The notes under the pieces were generated by a model, which saw nothing but the letters and a program-made list of their open reading frames with translations, did no database searches and was not told the DNA's origin. Shown here in pieces: positions 17,906 to 25,305 of a stretch of DNA of 64,000 nt. The stretch is from Suipraeoptans intestinalis (GTDB lineage Bacteria > Bacillota > Clostridia > Lachnospirales > Lachnospiraceae). Each line of letters opens with the position of its first letter. Positions within the stretch are counted from its first letter, which is position 1. Both the position numbers and the translations under genes were made by a program. The stretch covers positions 1,976,001 to 2,040,000 of the forward strand of contig NZ_VULY01000018.1 in NCBI RefSeq assembly GCF_009696485.1. The letters are read 5' to 3'.

Positions 17906-18430
17906 ATGAATGGAATAATCTTATATCAATCAAAATATGGATCTACAAAGAAATATGCAGATTGGATTTCAGAAGAAACAGGTTTTCCTTGTGTTGAAAC
18001 AAAAAAAGCAGTTATTAGCGATGTACTAAAATATGACACAATTGTTTTAGGTGGCGGATTATATGCTTCTGGAATTGCTGGTTTGTCATTTCTGAAAAAG
18101 AATATAAAGCAGCTATCAAATAAGAAGCTAATTGTATTTTGTTGTTGTGCTTCTCCGTATGATGAAAATGGATTTCAACAAATTAGATTGCATAACATGA
18201 AAGAAACATTATCTAATATTCCTGTTTTTTACTGTCGAGGGGCGTGGGATATGGAGGCAATGTCACTGAGGGATAGATTATTGTGTAATTTGCTTAGGAA
18301 GTCTGTTGCAAAGAAAGATCCTGCTGATTATGAAATATGGGAAAAGGCATTAATGGCAGCTGGAGATAAAAAATGTGACTGGACTGATAAAAAATATATC
18401 GAACCAATAATAGAGTGTATTAATCAATAA
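17906..18430 (+). CDS. Flavodoxin domain protein, cargo of IME-2
   Basis: The 174-residue protein begins NGIILYQSKYGSTKKYADWI, the FMN-phosphate loop of flavodoxins. DTIVLGGGLYASGIAG gives a second flavin-binding loop. It resembles protoporphyrinogen oxidase HemG-like or short flavodoxins. The ATG at 17906 follows GTGGAGG; an in-frame GTG at 17894 is inside the ribosome site. It may act in electron transfer or redox protection; the partner is unknown. Confidence 0.82.
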   Translation: MNGIILYQSKYGSTKKYADWISEETGFPCVETKKAVISDVLKYDTIVLGGGLYASGIAGLSFLKKNIKQLSNKKLIVFCCCASPYDENGFQQIRLHNMKETLSNIPVFYCRGAWDMEAMSLRDRLLCNLLRKSVAKKDPADYEIWEKALMAAGDKKCDWTDKKYIEPIIECINQ

Positions 18431-18452
18431 CTCCCAGTTTGTCTAACTAAAA
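18430..18452 (+). repeat. 3' cargo box after flavodoxin gene
   Basis: ACTCCCAGTTTGTCTAACTA, starting at the stop codon of the cargo gene. Confidence 0.58.
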
Positions 18453-18485
18453 CAACTAAATAAGAGCTATAACATATCAACATGA

Positions 18486-18518
18486 AACAGTAAATCGAAA
18501 TAGGTTTACTGTTTTTTC
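18486..18518 (+). terminator. CAGTAAA/TTTACTG leader hairpin before TnpW-like gene
   Basis: ACAGTAAATC...GGTTTACTGT followed by six T, about 30 bases before the next start codon. Confidence 0.75.
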
Positions 18519-18546
18519 TTTGCCTAAAAAATGGAAAGGAGAACTT

Positions 18547-18711
18547 ATGGAAGAAGAAAAAAGGAAAATACAAGCACCACCACATAAACAGTTAATTATG
18601 GATATTGGAAAGACAAAATATATTGTAAACCTACATTTTAAGCAGGGGACAGGCGAAACATACAAGGACAAAATACTAAAGCTAATAAAGAGAGAAACAG
18701 AGAAGATATAA
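18547..18711 (+). CDS. TnpW-like small protein at IME-2 right end
   Basis: A 54-residue protein starting at the ATG after GGAAAGGAGAA. It contains MDIGKTKYIVNLHFKQGT and YKDKILKLIKRE, the TnpW pattern. It is the last gene before the right end, the position of tnpW in Tn4451. Role unknown. Confidence 0.7.
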   Translation: MEEEKRKIQAPPHKQLIMDIGKTKYIVNLHFKQGTGETYKDKILKLIKRETEKI

Positions 18712-18760
18712 ATTTGTCAAAGAAATTTTGTTTATGTCCTTGACAAATCTTCCCAAAAGG

Positions 18761-19193
18761 AACTATAGTCCTTGAGTGCGGTAAGATGCTTGAAGATAAC
18801 GGATATGAGATAAAAATCCTAAATACCATTAACTTCAAAAAGTCTATGAAATACAATCCCTTTGCTTATCTTAGAAGTGAAAAAGACATACTAAAATTAG
18901 TACAGACAATCATCGCAAACACCAAGGGAGAGGGAGAAAAATCAGGTGAGGATTTTTGGGTAAAAGCCGAAAAACTCTACTACACAGCACTTATCGGCTA
19001 CATCTTCTATGAAGCTCCAAGAGAAGAAAAGAACTTTGCGACTCTACTCGATATGATAGATGCTTCTGAAGTCAGAGAAGATGATGAAACCTATATGAAT
19101 CCCATAGATAGACTCTTTGAAGCACTTGAAAAAAGAGAGCCGACACACTTTGCAGTGAAGCAATATAAAAAGTACAAATTGGCTGCCGGTGTT
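18761..19193 (+). pseudogene. virD4: virD4 coupling protein, fragment 3
   Basis: Native sequence runs from after GG at 18760 to GG at 19189. It reads TIVLECGKMLEDNGYE, then NPFAYLRSEKDILKL, GEKSGEDFWVKAEKLYY and ends YKKYKLAAG, where IME-3 enters. The frame stays open across the junction into the IME-3 recombinase, making a 792-codon open frame from an internal ATG at 18786. Only the part up to 19189 is VirD4-like. Confidence 0.88.
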
Positions 19194-19277
19194 GTATGCT
19201 CTAAAAGACTTCTTAATCAAGCGGTTGAGAAGTCTCTTAGAACACACAACCTAAAACCGAAGAAAGGAGCGCAAGTT

Positions 19278-21164
19278 ATGAGAAAAAACGAGAAAATAAC
19301 AGCTCTGTACGAACGACTGAGCCGTGATGACTTTGGCAAAGATGATGACCAACAGCGTGAGAGCAATTCCATTTCCAATCAAAAGGCTATGTTGGAGGAG
19401 TTCGCCGCACGGCAGGGGTTTACGAATATTGTCCATTTCACGGACGATGGCATTAGTGGTACTTGCTTTGACCGTCCCGGATTTTTGGCAATGATGAAAG
19501 AGGTTGAAGCCGGAAATGTGGAGTACCTGTGTATCAAGGACATGAGCCGCATGGGTCGTGACTATCTGAAAGTCGGTCAGATTATGGAAATCCTGCGTCA
19601 GCGTGGCGTGCGACTAATCGCCATCAATGACGGCGTGGATAGTGCCAGAGGGGACGATGATTTTACCCCTTTCCGCAACATTATGAACGAGTATTACGCC
19701 AGAGACACCAGCCGTAAAATCCGTTCCACTTTCCAGTCCAAAGGCAAGTCCGGCAAGCACCTCACAGGCACGGTCATTTACGGCTATCTCTGGAACGAAG
19801 CAAGAGACCAATGGTTGGTTGACCCCGAAGCCGCCGAAGTGGTAAAGCGTATCTTTTCCATGACGATTGACGGCTACGGTCCGTATCAGATCGCCAGCAA
19901 ACTGAAATCGGAAAAGGTGCTTATTCCGTCCGCTTACCTTGCCCAGCACGGCGAGGGCGTGAACAAAAACAAGACTTTCAAAGATGTGTACGGCTGGGGT
20001 TCTTCCACCATCTGCAACATTCTTGAAAAGCGTGAATATCTGGGACACACCATCAATTTCAAGACCCGAAAGCACTTCAAGGACAAGAAAAGCCATTATG
20101 TCCCGGAGGACGAATGGACAATTTTCGAGAATACCCATGAGCCTATCATTGACCAGCAGACCTTTGACCTTGTGCAGAAAATCCGTGGGAATGTCAGACG
20201 CTACCCGGACGGCTGGGGCGAAGCAGCTCCCCTCACAGGCTTGCTTTATTGTGCCGATTGCGGCGGCAAGATGTATGTCCACCGTACCAATAACGGCAAG
20301 CGCATTTCTCAATACACCTGCTCACAGTACACCAAAGTTCCTTGCGGAACGCTCTGCAAGACCCAGCACCGTATCAATGAAGATGTGGTACTGTCCCTTG
20401 TCTCTGAAATGCTGAAAGCCATTGCCGAGTATGCCAAGCATGACCGAGCCGAGTTTGTCCGTGTGGTGCAGGAAGCGCAGTCCAGCCAGCAGACCACAGA
20501 GGTCAGGAAACAGCGCACACGCCTTGCCACCGCAAAGCAGAGAGTTTCCGAGCTGGAAGTTCTGCTCTGCAAAATCTATGAGGACAACATTTTAGGAAAG
20601 CTGTCCGACAGCAGATACGCCACTCTGGACGCTCAATACGAAAAGGAACAGTCCGAGCTTACCGCTGAAATCTCTGTTCTGGAAAAGGCTGTCAAGAGCT
20701 ATGAGAAGCACGAAAAGGACGCTGACCGTTTTATCGCTCTGATTGACAAGTACGAGAACTTCGACAAGCTGACCATTGCCATGCTCAACGAGTTTATCGA
20801 GAAAATTCTTGTGCATGAGCGTGACCGCAAGGGCAGTATTCAGACCACACAGGAGGTCGAGATTTACTTCAATTTTGTCGGGCGTTTCGTTCCCCCAGCG
20901 TTTGGAGAAGTGGAGCTTACTCCGGAGGAATTAGAGGAAATCCGCAAACGTGAGGAACGCAAGGACAGGCTTCATCAGAACTACTTGAAGCGGAAAGCCA
21001 GCGGAGCGCAGAAGCGATACGAGGACAAAATCAAGAAGCGGAAAAAGGCGGAAATCGAAGCCAAGAAAGCCGCCATTCGTGCGGAGGACATTGCAAAGGG
21101 AGTGTTCGTCCCGGTCAGCAGTTTACCGCAGAGAGAGCCGATGAAAGGAGTACAAACAGCATGA
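19278..21164 (+). CDS. tnpX: Large serine recombinase of IME-3 (TnpX-like)
   Basis: The 628-residue protein starts at the ATG after GAAAGGAGCG. The catalytic serine is S15 in ALYERLSRDDF. The resolvase domain covers about 5-155 and the recombinase domain about 170-300. Zinc-ribbon cysteines are in LYCADCGG and YTCSQY, followed by a coiled coil (about 400-490) and a basic tail. The 88 bases from the left end to this ATG are open in frame with virD4 fragment 3, so a fused translation product is possible. Confidence 0.92.
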   Translation: MRKNEKITALYERLSRDDFGKDDDQQRESNSISNQKAMLEEFAARQGFTNIVHFTDDGISGTCFDRPGFLAMMKEVEAGNVEYLCIKDMSRMGRDYLKVGQIMEILRQRGVRLIAINDGVDSARGDDDFTPFRNIMNEYYARDTSRKIRSTFQSKGKSGKHLTGTVIYGYLWNEARDQWLVDPEAAEVVKRIFSMTIDGYGPYQIASKLKSEKVLIPSAYLAQHGEGVNKNKTFKDVYGWGSSTICNILEKREYLGHTINFKTRKHFKDKKSHYVPEDEWTIFENTHEPIIDQQTFDLVQKIRGNVRRYPDGWGEAAPLTGLLYCADCGGKMYVHRTNNGKRISQYTCSQYTKVPCGTLCKTQHRINEDVVLSLVSEMLKAIAEYAKHDRAEFVRVVQEAQSSQQTTEVRKQRTRLATAKQRVSELEVLLCKIYEDNILGKLSDSRYATLDAQYEKEQSELTAEISVLEKAVKSYEKHEKDADRFIALIDKYENFDKLTIAMLNEFIEKILVHERDRKGSIQTTQEVEIYFNFVGRFVPPAFGEVELTPEELEEIRKREERKDRLHQNYLKRKASGAQKRYEDKIKKRKKAEIEAKKAAIRAEDIAKGVFVPVSSLPQREPMKGVQTA

Positions 21165-21505
21165 ATATCACTTACACACAGAACGGCGATTATCTTATCC
21201 CGAACATCATTATCCGCAAGACCAAGCCCCTCGGGCACTACGGCAGACTCCGCAAAGCGTATCTGGAAATGCACCGTCCGATACTGTTCAATGAGCTGGT
21301 ACTATCCGACAAGCTCTTTGAGCATTGCGCCGAGATTGACGAAGCGGCACGAAATCGCATGGAGCTGATCGTGCCGGAGCTGGTGAAGCGCAACGGCGTG
21401 ACCGAACAGCTGAAAGCCGAAAACCAAATGGAATGGGTGCGGCAGATGAACGCTTGCAAGGCACAGGCAGAGGAAGTTGTGAAAGCGGAATTGATTTATG
21501 ATTGA
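21161..21505 (+). CDS. tnpV: TnpV family transposon protein
   Basis: A 114-residue protein with the TnpV pattern: GDYLIPNI near the start, LGHYGRLRKAYLEMHRP in the middle and QMEWVRQMNACKAQAEEVV near the end. It overlaps the recombinase stop by four bases, as in Tn4451 where tnpV follows tnpX. The function is unclear; it is a proposed accessory protein. A second member lies at 42264. Confidence 0.85.
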   Translation: MNITYTQNGDYLIPNIIIRKTKPLGHYGRLRKAYLEMHRPILFNELVLSDKLFEHCAEIDEAARNRMELIVPELVKRNGVTEQLKAENQMEWVRQMNACKAQAEEVVKAELIYD

Positions 21506-21565
21506 GTGAGAAAGTCCGGGCAGAAAACTGTTCGGACTTTTCTCATATAGTCCAAAGTTGCGGTA

Positions 21566-21667
21566 GAATTGTTCACAAGTTTTATGGTATAAGCGGTTGA
21601 ATTGTTCACAAGTTTTATGGTATAATTTGAATACGAAATTGAGCAACAAATCGAAAGTTGTGGAGGT
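21566..21667 (+). promoter_or_regulatory. Duplicated promoter segment and 5' cargo box (IME-3)
   Basis: A 27-base segment (GAATTGTTCACAAGTTTTAT and on to GGTATAA) occurs at 21566-21592 and again at 21599-21625, each with an extended minus 10. It is followed by AAATCGAAAGTTGTGGAGG (21648-21666). This looks like a tandem duplication of the cargo promoter. Confidence 0.6.
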
Positions 21668-21676
21668 AAAATATAG

Positions 21677-21895
21677 ATGAATCAAGGTAGAATTATTGTA
21701 ATCACAGGTGCGCCGGGGACAGGAAAAACTACAACGGCATCTGCTGTTGCAAAAGAATCAGATTTGGAAAAGTCTGTGCATATGCACACAGATGACTTTT
21801 ATCATTATCATGTAAGAAAGCCAAGCGCAAGGGAGTATGATGATTGCTGCAATGAATTTTGGAATGTAACACCTTATGTTATCCTGTGCAAATGA
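21677..21895 (+). pseudogene. P-loop kinase 5' fragment fused to an ant(6) fragment
   Basis: Residues 1-44 match the N terminus of the intact kinase at 47830 (GAPGTGKTTTASAVAKESDL, HMHTDDFYHY). From 21809 the frame instead reads HVRKPSAREYDDCCNEFWN and VTPYV, which I recognise as an internal piece of the aminoglycoside 6-adenylyltransferase ANT(6)-Ia. It then ends after four unrelated codons. The Walker A loop is present, but no kinase core follows, so the product should be inactive. Confidence 0.85.
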
Positions 21896-21921
21896 AATCA
21901 ATCAGAAAGGAAATGATTATT

Positions 21922-22317
21922 ATGAAAGAAGTATATGAATTTTTAAAGAATTGTGGTACGTTTTATCTTGCAACGGAGGAGAATGGCCAGCCTCATGTCC
22001 GCCCGTTTGGCACAGTATGTGAGTTTGAAGGGAAATTATACATTGTAACAACCAATCAGAAAAAGGTATATCAGCAAATGTTGAAGAATGGAAAAGTGGA
22101 AATTTGCGGTATGAACAAGGGAAAATGGATACGTGTAGAGGGAACTGTAAAAGAGGACTTGCGTCGTGAGGCAAGAGTTGCAATGATGGAGGAAAATACC
22201 GCTGCGCTTAGCAGTATGTTTTCTGTGGATGATAATTTGATGACCGTATTGTACTTTGAGAATGGAACGGCAACGATTTATTCATCTACAGAGGATCCAA
22301 AAGTTATTACATTGTAG
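21922..22317 (+). CDS. Pyridoxamine 5'-phosphate oxidase family protein
   Basis: A 131-residue split-barrel flavin-binding protein. FYLATEENGQPHVRPFGTV at the N terminus, LYIVTTNQKKVYQQM and WIRVEGTV are typical of the small PNPOx-like family. The ATG at 21922 has AAAGGA about ten bases upstream; 21913 is an alternative. The gene lies wholly inside the 602-base segment that splits the kinase, so it arrived with the ant(6) scrap. It probably binds FMN or F420-like cofactors; the substrate is unknown. Confidence 0.85.
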   Translation: MKEVYEFLKNCGTFYLATEENGQPHVRPFGTVCEFEGKLYIVTTNQKKVYQQMLKNGKVEICGMNKGKWIRVEGTVKEDLRREARVAMMEENTAALSSMFSVDDNLMTVLYFENGTATIYSSTEDPKVITL

Positions 22318-22410
22318 TTCCAAAGCTATTTGACAAGGATAAAAGAATGGATTTCACAAAATTTCATTGGACAAGAGAGCCGGATTTAATTGACTTGAAT
22401 GTCGATTTCA

Positions 22411-22821
22411 AGTAAAGGGGCAATACCACCGCATTTACCAGAATCAAATGAGCAAAATTTGATTGTCATTGAAGCGTTTTTAGAAGCTGCGAAGCGATAT
22501 GCTCGTGGTGGATATGATGTAATTGTTGACGGTATTATCGGACCGTGGTTTTTAAAGCCGTGGCAAAGTCTTGTTCGGGAACATTATGAGGTGCATTATA
22601 TTATTTTAAGGGCAAGTAAGGAAGAAACCTTGAAGCGAGCTGTTGAACGCTCAAAGTTAGACCGAAAGACAAATATCGAATTGGTAGAAACCATGTGGGA
22701 GCAATTTTCCAATTTGGGAATCTATGAATTAAATGTTATAGATACAACTACGCATTCAATCAAAGATACTGTTTCAGCAGTAAAAGAAAAAATAGTAAGC
22801 GGTACGGCTTTACTATTTTAG
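22411..22821 (+). pseudogene. P-loop kinase 3' fragment
   Basis: From SKGAIPPHLPES on, this matches residues 46-181 of the intact copy at 47830, including GGYDVIVDGIIGPWFLKPW. Identity is high at first and falls in the last 120 bases. A start at 22399 is possible, but the Walker A half is missing. Fragments 21677-21808 and 22411-22821 are the two halves of one gene. Confidence 0.85.
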
Positions 22822-22823
22822 AC

Positions 22824-22845
22824 AATTCAAGTTTGTCGCACTGAT
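22824..22845 (+). repeat. 3' cargo box after broken kinase
   Basis: AATTCAAGTTTGTCGCACTG, two bases after the stop codon. Confidence 0.57.
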
Positions 22846-22850
22846 AAAAA

Positions 22851-23075
22851 CCCTTTAGGAACTAAAGGGCGCACTTCTATACTCTCTGTCGAGAGTAGTG
22901 CGTCCTGCGGAGCTTCATTCCCGGTCAGCAGAAGAAAACTGCTCGACCGTGAATGTTTCGTCACTTCGTTCCGTCAAGGTGGCTACACCCCCTTGCGCCG
23001 CTAATGCGGCTATCCCCTGTGGACTTGCCGTCCGCAAACAACATAACTGTTGTTCGCCGCCAGCAAGTTTGAAAA
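22851..23075 (-). other. Candidate oriT of IME-3
   Basis: A repeat-rich non-coding block with CCCTTTAGGAACTAAAGGG followed by ACTCTCTGTCGAGAGT and GCGCCGCTAATGCGGC. The minus strand at 22867-22876 reads AAGTGCGCCC, the IncQ-type nick core. The related MobA gene starts about 420 bases downstream. Confidence 0.66.
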
Positions 23076-23093
23076 AACCGAATACCGAAAATT

Positions 23094-23140
23094 AGACCGT
23101 TGACTGGTCGCAATCTGCGAAAAGTTGACGGTCTTTTTTT
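23094..23140 (+). terminator. Hairpin with T-run before DUF3847
   Basis: AGACCGTTGACT pairs with AGTTGACGGTCT (with wobble), followed by seven T, about 35 bases before the DUF3847 start. Confidence 0.72.
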
Positions 23141-23173
23141 ATCCCCATTTTTCAAAAAAGGAGGTCAAACAGA

Positions 23174-23533
23174 ATGGAAAAAGCGAAAACCCTTGAACAA
23201 CTCCGAGCTGAAAAAGAACGAGCTGAGACGCAGCTTGCACAGGAACAGCACAAGCTCAACCGTCTTGAGAACAGAAAGAAGTATCTGGAGAAAGGTGAAA
23301 GGCAGAAACGCACCCATCGTCTTTGCAATCTGGGCGGCACGATTGAGAGCCTTGCCCCGGAGGTCAAAGATCTCACACGCACCGAAATGACAGAGCTGAT
23401 GGAACACATCTTTTCCCTGTCCGAAGTCCAGCGAGCCGTCCGTCACATGGCGATTACCCATATCAGCCAAGCAAACAGAGAAAAGGAGTTGAAAGCCGAT
23501 GGCACTATTTCATCTAAGCGTCACGCAGACTAA
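23174..23533 (+). CDS. DUF3847 family protein
   Basis: A 119-residue protein: coiled coil (EQLRAEKERAETQLAQEQHK), then QKRTHRLCNLGGTIESL, the conserved DUF3847 core, and a helical C terminus. The start follows AAAAGGAGG. It overlaps the mobA start by 35 bases, so translation of the two is probably coupled. Confidence 0.83.
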   Translation: MEKAKTLEQLRAEKERAETQLAQEQHKLNRLENRKKYLEKGERQKRTHRLCNLGGTIESLAPEVKDLTRTEMTELMEHIFSLSEVQRAVRHMAITHISQANREKELKADGTISSKRHAD

Positions 23534-24995
23534 GCGAAGCGCAGGACAGTCCGCTATTGCTTCTGCCGCCTACCGTGCCGGGGAGCGATTGTATAGCGAG
23601 TATTACGGCGAATACAGCGACTACACCCGCAAGGGCGGCGTGATCTGCTCTGACATTCTCCTGCCGTCCCATGCACCGCCCGAATACGCAGACCGCCAGA
23701 CCCTATGGAACGCCGTGGAAAAAGCCGAGCGTGGAAAGAACGCCCAGCTTGCATACAGCTTTGACATTGCCTTGCAGAATGAATTTTCCCTTGAGGAAAA
23801 CATCGCTCTTGCAAGGCAATTTTTATTGGAGAACTTTGTGAGCCGGGGCATGGTGGTTGACTTCGCCGTACACCAGCCAGACCGGGAGGACGGCGGCATA
23901 CCAAACCCACACTTCCATGTGCTTTGTCCTATCCGTCCCATCGAACAGGACGGCAAATGGGGGCTAAAGCAACGCCGAGTGTATGAGCTGGACGAGGACG
24001 GCAACCGTATCCGGGGAGCAGATGGAAATTTTGTGTTCAATGCCGTTCCCACTACTGACTGGGGCAGTCCCGAAACGCTGGAATACTGGCGGCAGACATG
24101 GGCGGAGCTATGCAATGGCAAGTTTGCGGAAAAGGGGCTTGACGTTCGTATCGACCACCGAAGCTATGAGCGTCAGGGCGTGGAGCTTCTTCCCACCGTC
24201 CACGAGGGCGCAACCGTCCGGGCAATGGAGAAGAAAGGCATACGCACCGAGAAGGGCGAGTTCAACCGCTGGATCAAGGCAACCAATGCCGTTATCCGGG
24301 ACATCAAGAAGAAAATCGCTCTCCTGTTCGATTGGATTGCCGAAGCAAAAGCAGAGCTTGCCAAGCCGCAGGCACCCGACCTTGTTTCTCTGCTGAACGC
24401 CTATTACACCCAGCGCAGAGCCGGGGCGTATTCGCAAAAAGGCAAGGTCAGCAACCTAAAGGAGATGAACGAGACTTTCAATTATCTCCGGGCAAACGGC
24501 ATTTACTCCCTTGAAGATTTGGAAAGCCGTGTCAGCGAACACAGTGCTGCCACAGAGAGCTTGAAGAAAACGCTGGACGAACAGACCGCCCGAATGAAAG
24601 CAATTAAGCAGCTCTATGACAGCTCCGCTGCTTTCCAGAGCTTGAAGCCTGTCTATGACGGCTTGCAGAAAATCAAGTTTGAGAAGCCCAGAGCCAAGTA
24701 CAAGGCAGAGCGTGAAGCGGAACTCAAACAGTTCTACGCCGCCAGACGAAAGCTGACCGGGGAGTTCCCGGACGGCAAGGTGGATATGAAAAAGCTGACC
24801 GAAGAGTATGACGAGCTGGAACAGGCGCACAACACCACCTACGGCGAGTTTAAGACCGTCAGAGACGATTTACACCGCCTTTGGAAAGTCAAGTCATGCG
24901 TAGATACTGCCGCCCGTTTTAACGAGCGTACAGAGGAAGAAATGCTCCAAAATCGACCCCAAACACGACACAAAAAGGAGGATATGACACGATGA
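23499..24995 (+). CDS. mobA: MobA/MobL (MOBQ) relaxase of IME-3
   Basis: A 498-residue protein starting MALFHLSVTQTKRSAGQSA. The histidine motif is PNPHFHVLCPIRP. HRSYERQGVELLPTVHEG is the second family signature. The relaxase domain covers about 1-245, followed by coiled-coil regions. It belongs to the same family as the IME-1 and IME-2 proteins but is clearly diverged and GC-rich. Expected to act at the oriT near 22870. Confidence 0.92.
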   Translation: MALFHLSVTQTKRSAGQSAIASAAYRAGERLYSEYYGEYSDYTRKGGVICSDILLPSHAPPEYADRQTLWNAVEKAERGKNAQLAYSFDIALQNEFSLEENIALARQFLLENFVSRGMVVDFAVHQPDREDGGIPNPHFHVLCPIRPIEQDGKWGLKQRRVYELDEDGNRIRGADGNFVFNAVPTTDWGSPETLEYWRQTWAELCNGKFAEKGLDVRIDHRSYERQGVELLPTVHEGATVRAMEKKGIRTEKGEFNRWIKATNAVIRDIKKKIALLFDWIAEAKAELAKPQAPDLVSLLNAYYTQRRAGAYSQKGKVSNLKEMNETFNYLRANGIYSLEDLESRVSEHSAATESLKKTLDEQTARMKAIKQLYDSSAAFQSLKPVYDGLQKIKFEKPRAKYKAEREAELKQFYAARRKLTGEFPDGKVDMKKLTEEYDELEQAHNTTYGEFKTVRDDLHRLWKVKSCVDTAARFNERTEEEMLQNRPQTRHKKEDMTR

Positions 24996-25294
24996 AAAAA
25001 TACGACTGGAAGAACGAGTACAACCCCATCCGCAGAACGGCAAAACGCCTTTTGAGCGGAGAAGCTTTGACCGATGGCAGACCGCTTTCCGACCTGATCG
25101 AGCTGGACGAACACACCCGGAAATGCCTTGCCTTTGAAGCCACCCTCACCGACCGCCAGATTGATATGTTGCAGGAGCTGGGCTATCTGCCTGTTATCAT
25201 GAGACAGTACGGCGAGGAATGTGCGAACTGCCCCTACACGCTGGACGAGCGTAAGCATGGCATTTGCAGACGATGCGCTGTTTTCAAGAAGTAA
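24992..25294 (+). CDS. Small protein with C-terminal four-cysteine cluster
   Basis: A 100-residue protein, overlapping the mobA stop by four bases. The C terminus holds CANCPYTLDERKHGICRRC, a probable zinc knuckle. The N-terminal part (KKYDWKNEYNPIRRTAKRL) is basic and polar. No family name is assigned with confidence. Its location between relaxase and primase-like genes suggests a DNA-processing accessory role. Confidence 0.68.
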   Translation: MKKYDWKNEYNPIRRTAKRLLSGEALTDGRPLSDLIELDEHTRKCLAFEATLTDRQIDMLQELGYLPVIMRQYGEECANCPYTLDERKHGICRRCAVFKK

Positions 25295-25305
25295 GGAGGA
25301 CGCCC

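Larger units (their letters stand above)
13189..18760 (+). mobile_element. IME-2, Tn4451-like mobilisable element inserted in virD4
   Basis: The element of 5572 bases lies between GG at 13187-13188 and GG at 18759-18760. Gene order is recombinase, flavin oxidoreductase cargo, DUF3847, oriT-like region, MobA, flavodoxin cargo, TnpW-like. Its removal rejoins VTDPKG with TIVLECGKM in frame. The DUF3847-oriT-mobA block is close to that of IME-1, although the recombinases differ. Confidence 0.88.

Noticed and set aside
20309-20572. Minus-strand open frames inside the recombinase and relaxase genes
   Set aside because: They mirror GC-rich codon bias of the real genes, lack ribosome sites and show no protein-family features.
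22318-22410. Gene fragment after the PNPOx-like gene (open frame with FHWTREPDLIDLNVDF)
   Set aside because: The frame is open and protein-like, but I could not place it in a family, so it was not listed as a pseudogene.
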